21,236 nucleotides of DNA from a virus: IMG/VR virus record IMGVR_UViG_3300035195_000286, positions 1 to 21,236 of that record; one strand, 5' to 3'. The translations under genes and the position numbers were made by a program. Below, piece by piece: positions 6,951 through 12,332 of this stretch (the stretch's first letter is position 1; the number at the start of each line of letters is the position of its first letter). The notes beneath the pieces are model-generated. The model was not told the DNA's origin and did not search any database. It worked only from the letters and a program-made list of their open reading frames with translations.

Positions 6951-8452
6951 GCACCTAGCCTTTTCAGTAACTCTAGATCTTCATCTCTCCAACGCATTGA
7001 TTGAGTGTGATGGTTATTGTCCCATGGGGAGCTCCACCCTGTTTTCTGTTTTCTCTCTATAACATGTTGGGGTATATAATCTTTCATAACTTCTCTCATT
7101 AAATACTTTGTAGTACCAGCTGCGTACCCTTTAATGTGTTTGAATCTTGTTGCTGTAGGAACACCTAAAACATAGTGTACATAGCGCTGAGTAAGTAGAG
7201 GTATTCTAGCCTCCATTCCAAATAATCCGACTGTTTGGTCAGTTGCTAGGATATTCTGTTCGGAAGTTGTGAGCAAGTCTATAAAAAGACTCATGCCCAT
7301 AGGGTCACCCTGCTCTAGCATATTTTGGGGGAACCATCTTTTATCTTTCATACTTTCTAGCATTTGTAAACAGTAGGCTGGGTCAAAACGTTTGTCATGA
7401 TGTAAATATCCTGAGTATAATTCATCTCCGCTATCTCCTGTTAATACTACTTTACAGCCATGTTCGGCTGCTGCTCTTGCTAGTAAGTATCTAGGGGCTT
7501 GTCTATTATGATCTGACCATGCGTAATGCGTGCCTGCTAGCCAGGTCTTACCTAATGCTATTCGTTGGTCTCTACCTAAGTCTACTTTTACTACTTCTCT
7601 GCCCCATAGTTCTCCGCTTTTTATAGCCATTCTGCTTTCTTCTTGGAAACCCATGTGTTCATGACTATTTCCTTTTTCGTTACTATAACCGCAAGTGAAA
7701 AGCGTGATATCCTTAGTACTTTCACGGCATATAGATGCTACTAATTGGCTGTCGAACCCGCCACTTAGAAATATTGCATGTTTGTTGGTAGAATTACCAT
7801 AATTTGCTACTTTTAAAATAGACTCTTTTGTTTTTTGTATAAAATCTTCGGGATTAAACTTATCTTTCCTAAGTACGAAGTAATTCCACAGATTGTGTCT
7901 ACGGAGTTTCCAATTATTAGTGTTGAATTCCAGTACTCCACCTGGTTCTACTTTATGGTAGCCTTTCCATATACACTCGTCTCCCATAGAGCCAAATTTT
8001 CTTTCATTTACATTTAGTTCTTTATGTAAGAAAGATTTACAACTTGTACTAAATTCAAAGGTCTTTCCGTCATACCCCCACCATAGAGGTTTTGTTCCAA
8101 ATTGATCTCTAATTAGAACTAATTTCTCCAGTTGTGGCATATAGTACATAATACTGCCATGCCAGTCTGTCCATTCTAAAACGGAAGTACCGTACTTGTC
8201 CAGCATTTTGCCGAGCCATACAGTATCGTTAGGTATTCTAGAATCATACATCTCTCCATTCAGCATGACTATATTACCTTTGTCAGTAACTATAGGCTGC
8301 TTTTGACCCGCTCCTGTTATATCAAGTAAAGCGTGCCCAAGATGTATTTTTGCATCTCCCCAGAAAGAAAGAGCATCTGGACCTCGATGCTCTTGTTTCT
8401 TTAGCATTATATGTGCTAAATGCTTATTGGTAGTACCTATAAATCCACACAT
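6947..8452 (-). CDS. glutamine-dependent asparagine synthetase-like amidotransferase
   Basis: A 501-residue two-domain protein. The N-terminal class II glutaminase has Cys2 in MCGFIGTT, HRGPD (22-26), NGEMYD (65-70) and RDQFGTKPL (115-123). The C-terminal ATP-pyrophosphatase domain has the PP-loop SGGFDS (230-235) and LTGDSGDELYSGY (337-349). The classical product is asparagine from aspartate, glutamine and ATP, but this fold also amidates other carboxylates. It is shorter than bacterial AsnB (about 550-630). GHALLDITGAGQKQP appears to lack the Arg of the usual GHxRLxI segment that binds glutamine, an inference from memory of AsnB. The start ATG overlaps the upstream stop as TGATG. The helicase follows with an ATGA overlap. 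In this context it may amidate a small-molecule precursor rather than simply supply asparagine. Confidence 0.9.
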   Translation of the reverse strand: MCGFIGTTNKHLAHIMLKKQEHRGPDALSFWGDAKIHLGHALLDITGAGQKQPIVTDKGNIVMLNGEMYDSRIPNDTVWLGKMLDKYGTSVLEWTDWHGSIMYYMPQLEKLVLIRDQFGTKPLWWGYDGKTFEFSTSCKSFLHKELNVNERKFGSMGDECIWKGYHKVEPGGVLEFNTNNWKLRRHNLWNYFVLRKDKFNPEDFIQKTKESILKVANYGNSTNKHAIFLSGGFDSQLVASICRESTKDITLFTCGYSNEKGNSHEHMGFQEESRMAIKSGELWGREVVKVDLGRDQRIALGKTWLAGTHYAWSDHNRQAPRYLLARAAAEHGCKVVLTGDSGDELYSGYLHHDKRFDPAYCLQMLESMKDKRWFPQNMLEQGDPMGMSLFIDLLTTSEQNILATDQTVGLFGMEARIPLLTQRYVHYVLGVPTATRFKHIKGYAAGTTKYLMREVMKDYIPQHVIERKQKTGWSSPWDNNHHTQSMRWRDEDLELLKRLGA

Positions 8453-8694
8453 CAGCTAAGCACTTTCCAACTAAGAATAGTATCAGGGTCAATATCGTCC
8501 CACCTCTGAAACTCTATATCATAAGCAATCATTTTATTACTTGTAGGCAGATTAGTAAAGAGTTGATGTTTTTTAGGTATCACATCATAACTAAGTGTCA
8601 TTTCTCTACTTTTCTTTGTACCAGAAATAAGACTAGTGTACTCTACTAAGCAGATGTGATTCTTCATTTTCTCTATAATTTTATCTATGTCCAC
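8452..8694 (-). CDS. small beta-rich phage protein, DUF2693-like
   Basis: An 80-residue protein starting at GTG 8694, which has GGAG five bases upstream. The pattern (an initial helix, then HICLVEYTSLISGTKKSREMTLSYDVIP and a final WDDIDPDTILSWKVL) recalls the small SH3-like protein family common in T4-like cyanophages, where a V-x-F-T-K-x-(D/S)G-x-x-R-x-M-x-x-T motif occurs (DUF2693 as I remember it). Here the equivalent is VEYTSLISGTKKSREMTL. The function of that family is unknown to me. It overlaps the glutaredoxin gene by 10 bases and the amidotransferase start by one base, so it is translated within the same unit. The family link is moderate to weak; the coding call is good because of its fit between neighbours. 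Confidence 0.68.
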   Translation of the reverse strand: MDIDKIIEKMKNHICLVEYTSLISGTKKSREMTLSYDVIPKKHQLFTNLPTSNKMIAYDIEFQRWDDIDPDTILSWKVLS

Positions 8695-9005
8695 GTTTTC
8701 TCCAGTTCGGTATACCCACCGATTTTTTCTCCATCAAGTATTATCTGAGGGAATGTTCTTGCATTGGGAAACTCTTTCGCCATCTCTAGCCTATCAAAGT
8801 CTCTATCAAGTTTCTTGTACATGGTTTTTACGCCCTTCTGTTGGCATAGCTTTAACGCCATCTCACAGTAAGGACAGTTGTCTTTTCCATAAATTATTGC
8901 TTCCATTTTTCTCCTAAATATGTTATCCCAGTTATCGGAATAAGCTTGACTGCTAGGCTTAGTCTTTATGAGGTCGCCTGTAATGTCGTTTTTTGTTGTT
9001 TTCAT
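8685..9005 (-). CDS. glutaredoxin
   Basis: A 106-residue protein with a glutaredoxin domain preceded by a 34-residue charged N-terminal extension. Motifs: IIYGKDNCPYCEMALKL with the CPYC redox centre, the cis-proline loop ARTFPQIILDG, and GGYTELEK for glutathione binding. It should reduce disulfides using glutathione, for example in host or phage ribonucleotide reductase, or support the phage peroxiredoxin at 4065. The frame can be extended to TTG 9017, but ATG 9005 gives a 4-base ATGA overlap with the stop of the preceding gene, like other junctions here, and is preferred. It sits between two genes of unknown function in the metabolic cassette. The domain assignment is firm; the substrate is unknown. 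Confidence 0.92.
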   Translation of the reverse strand: MKTTKNDITGDLIKTKPSSQAYSDNWDNIFRRKMEAIIYGKDNCPYCEMALKLCQQKGVKTMYKKLDRDFDRLEMAKEFPNARTFPQIILDGEKIGGYTELEKTWT

Positions 9006-9496
9006 ATCATACACCAAGTGCTTTTTTGTTCTTCAACTGCAAAGTCTCGAATTTCCCAAGGAAGCCCTCGTCTGTATACTATACCTGCCCATGCTACGTC
9101 CTCACTAGGTGGGGTTGCTACTTCCATGAGCCTGTCTATACCTTTAAACTTTATCATTGTTGCTACGCCTCTTTTGAAACGCTTTGTTATCTTGTGGTAG
9201 TGTATTTTGCACTTCTCTGTTTTTTCATACGCTATCACTCTGCCATGATTATCAACAAAGTTTTTTCCTCTATGTTGACTCATGCCTATTATATCTCTTA
9301 TCATATACCTTAGGGAATATAAATTTTTCATAGGAGTTTGCATTCTTCTTATACCTAGAGTATCTCCTACCATATTCTTGTCATCTAGCACCTGATTATC
9401 TAGCCATAGAATACCATCTATTAGCTCGACATTCTCACTATGTATAACGTAAACTGGGAAGACTAAATCTTCCCAAGTATCAACTCTATCTTGCAT
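9002..9496 (-). CDS. protein of unknown function next to the acyltransferase-like gene
   Basis: A protein of 164 residues from ATG 9496, which has GGGAG seven bases upstream. The frame extends upstream to TTG 9574, adding 26 very basic residues (MKRRLSKSLRARQRSQRR...) and overlapping the preceding gene by 17 bases; that TTG also has AAGGA about seven bases before it, so the longer form is possible. Visible elements: VFPVYVIHSENVELIDGILWLDNQVLDDKN, TLGIRRMQTPMKNLYSLRYMI, KCKIHYHKITKRFKRG, and a C-terminus GIVYRRGLPWEIRDFAVEEQKSTWCMI. The alternating hydrophobic pattern suggests mainly beta structure. I recall similar proteins in large marine myoviruses but cannot name a function. It has no membrane segment. 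The position, between acyltransferase and glutaredoxin, suggests it belongs to the same cassette. Confidence 0.72.
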   Translation of the reverse strand: MQDRVDTWEDLVFPVYVIHSENVELIDGILWLDNQVLDDKNMVGDTLGIRRMQTPMKNLYSLRYMIRDIIGMSQHRGKNFVDNHGRVIAYEKTEKCKIHYHKITKRFKRGVATMIKFKGIDRLMEVATPPSEDVAWAGIVYRRGLPWEIRDFAVEEQKSTWCMI

Positions 9497-9557
9497 CTTG
9501 TTACTCCCAAGAGTCCAAATTCTTCGCTGAGACCTTTGTCTCGCTCGTAAACTTTTA

Positions 9558-10151
9558 CTAAGTCTGCGCTTCAATGAACTTCCTTATTATCGGTTCAGCT
9601 TCCTCTTGTGGGGTTGGTTCCCATACCCATTGCCACCCATCGTACCCATACTCGTCTTTCTGTGTTCCTAGGTATTGTAGCCCAGGCATAGACTCCTTAA
9701 AGTAATTTACGTACATATGACCTGCTTCATACAAATCCATGATGGCATGTTCTACTCCCTGTACTTTTACTCCCCATTCTGGAGCCCATAAGCATGGAGA
9801 TTCTTTGTTCTTATCTACAGGAAATAAATGACACTTACTGTCAGTAATCCAACCTTTGTCCCAGATTGAATATCTCCTGCCATATAGCTCTTTAGCCAAG
9901 TGTGGCGGAATTATCCTTACACATGCTACTATTTCGCTATCTCTGTTTTTAATCCATAGAAAGTAAGACTCTTGATCTAACGCATCTATAGGATTCATAA
10001 TTCGTTGATTGCCTACTACGAACATTTCTACTCGTTCTTGGCATGTTTTTGCATACTCTTCTTTTGTTATGCTGTCGTAATGGAATAATTCTCTAATGTA
10101 CCCGTTACTGTATATCCTTCTTGCTATTGCTTTTCTGCTGTTATTTTCCAT
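9558..10151 (-). CDS. LuxI/FeeM-like GNAT-fold acyltransferase (putative acyl-ACP-dependent)
   Basis: A 197-residue protein. The first half follows the autoinducer-synthase layout: R40-V-E-M-F44 (family R-x3-F), acidic D56 and D59 in NPIDALDQ, a strand pair SYFLWIKNRDSEIVACVRIIPP, with R79 about 20 residues after D59 as in LuxI (C-x-R-L-L-P). The second half is GNAT-like: a strand LWAPEWGVKV, a long helix VEHAIMDLYEAGHMYVNYF, and closing strands. The Trp after the first motif and the E-x-S-R strand motif of true LuxI are not evident, so the substrate may not be homoserine lactone; FeeM-type N-acyl amino acid synthases are an alternative, and they too use acyl-ACP. A phage ACP is encoded at 1107. 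The start overlaps the oxygenase-like gene by 28 bases, without a clear Shine-Dalgarno. The fold is likely; the exact activity is inference. Confidence 0.55.
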   Translation of the reverse strand: MENNSRKAIARRIYSNGYIRELFHYDSITKEEYAKTCQERVEMFVVGNQRIMNPIDALDQESYFLWIKNRDSEIVACVRIIPPHLAKELYGRRYSIWDKGWITDSKCHLFPVDKNKESPCLWAPEWGVKVQGVEHAIMDLYEAGHMYVNYFKESMPGLQYLGTQKDEYGYDGWQWVWEPTPQEEAEPIIRKFIEAQT

Positions 10152-10732
10152 TGGTGGCTGTCCGGGTTGTGTTGTGATTTGTAGTTATCTCCATAGTTTA
10201 TTCGTCTATCTTTATTATCTAGATAACCTCCTGCTTCTACATAGTATAAATTTAAGGTAGTTAATGAATCAAGTTTTAATCTATGCCTGCCATGGTATGT
10301 CTCGGCAGCGTTAAATATTACTGCATCTCCTTGATGGCAGCTCAATATCATACTAGGCTTTTGTTCTCCCTCAATGAGAGGGTTATCCTGCCCTTCGATA
10401 AATCCCATAGGCCAGCTATCGTCACTAATCTGTATTATTACAGCGTGTTCTGCTTCCCACCTGTTTCTATGCCACCCCAAAAAAGAATGTTTAGCATATC
10501 TTCGTACCATTGAGTAACTAAGAACAACATCTTTGTTTAATAAGTTTGCTACTGTGTCTCTGTAAACGAGTCCAATTCCATCAGATAAAGGGTCTCCGCC
10601 CAGTTGAAAGTGTGTTCCACTTTTTCCTTTATATCTGCTTACATTTCTATTCAGTATACGTAAGTCCATATACTTATTTACTATATCACACTCATGAGGA
10701 CTCATGAAAGAACTTTGCTTGAAAGGTTTCAT
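10124..10732 (-). CDS. 2OG-Fe(II) oxygenase-like protein (prolyl-4-hydroxylase type)
   Basis: A 202-residue protein resembling phage and bacterial P4H-like dioxygenases, which hydroxylate proteins or small molecules with O2 and 2-oxoglutarate. Supporting segments: VVLSYSMVRRYAKHSFLGWHRNRWEAEHAVIIQIS (69-103), CHQGDAVIFNA (132-142, the usual P-x-x-G-D-A-V-I-F turn), and TYHGRHRLKLDSLTTLNLYYV with distal H147 and a basic residue (R151 or K153) for 2OG. The iron motif H-x-(D/E) reads H88-R-N90, so the carboxylate ligand is replaced by Asn, unless E93 serves; this could mean altered or lost iron binding. ATG 10732 overlaps the QueC-like gene by four bases. It is embedded in the metabolic cassette. 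The fold is moderately certain; the substrate is unknown. Confidence 0.68.
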   Translation of the reverse strand: MKPFKQSSFMSPHECDIVNKYMDLRILNRNVSRYKGKSGTHFQLGGDPLSDGIGLVYRDTVANLLNKDVVLSYSMVRRYAKHSFLGWHRNRWEAEHAVIIQISDDSWPMGFIEGQDNPLIEGEQKPSMILSCHQGDAVIFNAAETYHGRHRLKLDSLTTLNLYYVEAGGYLDNKDRRINYGDNYKSQHNPDSHQWKITAEKQ

Positions 10733-11532
10733 TCCATGTCCTTCATTATCGTACTAAAATACTTGATACCCTCCTGGTAGCGAAATACACCATCTTGTGC
10801 TGTCTTTTTCGCCTGCAATAACTCTAAACACTTGTAACATACATTACAAGGCTCAAATCCTAATAATCTTCCATTTTTTCTTATCTCGCCTTTAGGCTGA
10901 TAACAAGTCCATAGTAACTCTAACATCTTCGGCTCTTCTCGCATAATAAGTGCATACATTTCCGCTTTAGTTAAGAACTCCAATGGGTTTCGTACTTCAG
11001 GGGTTTCTCTACACGCTGATAGTTTAACTCCTGTTCCATCTAAGCAATCACTAGCGTAAAGAGCCATAATCTTTCTGTACTCTCTAAACTGTAATCGCAT
11101 TCTCATGTCATCTTCTGCATTAGCTCCCATCATGAACCATTTGAACTTGATTCCTCCAGGTGCGCCTAATACTACTGACATAAAGGAGGATAGTCCCGAT
11201 ACAATAATCGGAACTTCCCTCGTGTGTGGTAGAACTGATAGCATTGATTTATCGTTACCATATGGTAAGTTATAAAACTCTGCTTGTTTCTGCGTATAAA
11301 ACGCCATGGCGTCCGAAAACATTCCACCGCGTTGTTCATACCAATATACACAGAATGGGTGCATGTCAGGATCTCTTTGCGTGTAAATTAGAGCCGCTGT
11401 GGACTCTACACCTGCGCTGAGAGGCATATAGGTATTAGTTCTAGGGTCAGCATTATTTATTGCGTTAACAATATCGTCCGATGACTTAAGAGTCTGATTC
11501 TCTAGTTTTGGTACCTTAATTTTTGTTGGCAT
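10729..11532 (-). CDS. QueC-like PP-loop ATPase with zinc-binding cysteines
   Basis: A 267-residue adenine-nucleotide alpha-hydrolase. An N-terminal PP-loop PLSAGVESTAALIY (37-50) and a C-terminal LTKAEMYALI...LWTC210YQP...PC229NVC232YKC235LELL resemble QueC (7-cyano-7-deazaguanine synthase), which has K-T-K-x-E-I...SC-Y...CG-x-C-x-x-C. QueC turns 7-carboxy-7-deazaguanine plus ammonia into preQ0 for queuosine, archaeosine or phage DNA modification. The PP-loop is degenerate: SAGVES instead of SGG(L/V)DS. No other queuosine gene (FolE, QueD, QueE) or DpdA transglycosylase is visible in the window, so a different ligase or amidating activity on a carboxylate is possible. ATG 11532 has GGAG eight bases upstream and overlaps the SDR gene by 17 bases. 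The superfamily is firm, the QueC function is not. Confidence 0.75.
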   Translation of the reverse strand: MPTKIKVPKLENQTLKSSDDIVNAINNADPRTNTYMPLSAGVESTAALIYTQRDPDMHPFCVYWYEQRGGMFSDAMAFYTQKQAEFYNLPYGNDKSMLSVLPHTREVPIIVSGLSSFMSVVLGAPGGIKFKWFMMGANAEDDMRMRLQFREYRKIMALYASDCLDGTGVKLSACRETPEVRNPLEFLTKAEMYALIMREEPKMLELLWTCYQPKGEIRKNGRLLGFEPCNVCYKCLELLQAKKTAQDGVFRYQEGIKYFSTIMKDME

Positions 11533-12160
11533 TGCTCTTCTCCAAGCTAATCAATACATTCGTTGTTGCCTTGTCCCGTAACAGAGTCATATCCTTTAAT
11601 GGTTTGAATTTGGCGTTTACTAGTATCTCAGACACTACGTAATTTTGAGGTTGCGCAAGGTTAATTAAAATCAGTGCGGCCTCGTAGGGGTCAATAAAGT
11701 ACTCCCCGTCCTCAACTCCATCTAGGATTGCCGAATTTGTCCAACCCATACTAACATTGTGTAATCTACACTTGTTAATATGCGGGTAGTTAACAGCAGC
11801 TTGTATTGAATATTCTCGTAACTCAGTTTTGTCCTTTTCGTATATGTCTGAACCTATACTGTAATAACTGGTAGCTGAGCCAGTGCTAATAACAACTTTA
11901 TTATTATGCTTTTTCCATTGTGTATGTAATATCTTCTGGATCTTGTTCTGTATTCGAGGCACCCAAGCGTGATTAAACACGATATCTGCATCAAATCTTA
12001 ATATATCGTTGAGAACGTCGTCCCCACCTTTCATTAGATCAAAACCATTACTCCGTGAGTAACCCCTTACGTCAGCGCCATGATGTAAACAATACTGATA
12101 AATTTCTAAACCAATACCACTTGTGTGTCCTGTCACTGCTACTCTTTGTCCTCTTAACAT
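11516..12160 (-). CDS. short-chain dehydrogenase/reductase (SDR)
   Basis: A 214-residue Rossmann-fold oxidoreductase. The nucleotide-binding TGHTSGIG is at 10-17, the NAG-like position reads NHAW (64-67), a catalytic-type Ser lies in VVISTGSATSYYS (90-101), and Y107-E-K-D-K111 gives the YxxxK catalytic pair. Classical SDRs have about 250 residues, so it is slightly short in the C-terminal substrate region. It probably oxidises or reduces a small alcohol or ketone with NAD(P). The frame opens at GTG 12166, but ATG 12160 is chosen: AGGA is eight bases upstream of it and the Rossmann motif follows at the usual distance. It is the first enzyme of the metabolic cassette and overlaps the QueC-like gene by 17 bases. 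The assignment is good; the substrate is unknown. Confidence 0.87.
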   Translation of the reverse strand: MLRGQRVAVTGHTSGIGLEIYQYCLHHGADVRGYSRSNGFDLMKGGDDVLNDILRFDADIVFNHAWVPRIQNKIQKILHTQWKKHNNKVVISTGSATSYYSIGSDIYEKDKTELREYSIQAAVNYPHINKCRLHNVSMGWTNSAILDGVEDGEYFIDPYEAALILINLAQPQNYVVSEILVNAKFKPLKDMTLLRDKATTNVLISLEKSNANKN

Positions 12161-12179
12161 ATCCACGATCCTTATTCTC

Positions 12180-12332
12180 CTACAATTGAATTAAGCTAAC
12201 CCACATAGTCCCAAACACAAATACTGCTAGAATCGCGAAGGCTATATCGTCTTCATACCCTTCCAAGTTATGGCGGTTGATTCGTAAACAGTTTGTGTAT
12301 ATGCTATTAGCTGTTCTTTTTATTTTTTTCAT
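12180..12332 (-). CDS. small single-pass membrane protein
   Basis: A 50-residue ORF not previously obvious because of its size: MKKIKRTANSIYTNCLRINR is strongly basic, then an acidic GYEDD, then a hydrophobic stretch IAFAILAVFVFGTMWVSLIQL to the end, long enough to span a membrane. Its ATG shares one base with the stop of the DNA polymerase gene (TAATG), a junction typical of coupled phage genes. The SDR gene begins 20 bases downstream. The positive-inside rule suggests an N-in topology with the basic tail in the cytoplasm. The function is unknown; it could tether a complex to the membrane or act on the host envelope. It is supported by the junction and composition only. Confidence 0.6.
   Translation of the reverse strand: MKKIKRTANSIYTNCLRINRHNLEGYEDDIAFAILAVFVFGTMWVSLIQL

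Noticed and set aside
9005-9017. TTG start for the glutaredoxin at 9017
   Set aside because: ATG 9005 gives an ATGA overlap with the preceding stop, the usual junction here.
10729-11532. A complete 7-deazaguanine DNA-modification pathway
   Set aside because: Only a QueC-like protein is visible; FolE, QueD, QueE and DpdA are not in the window.
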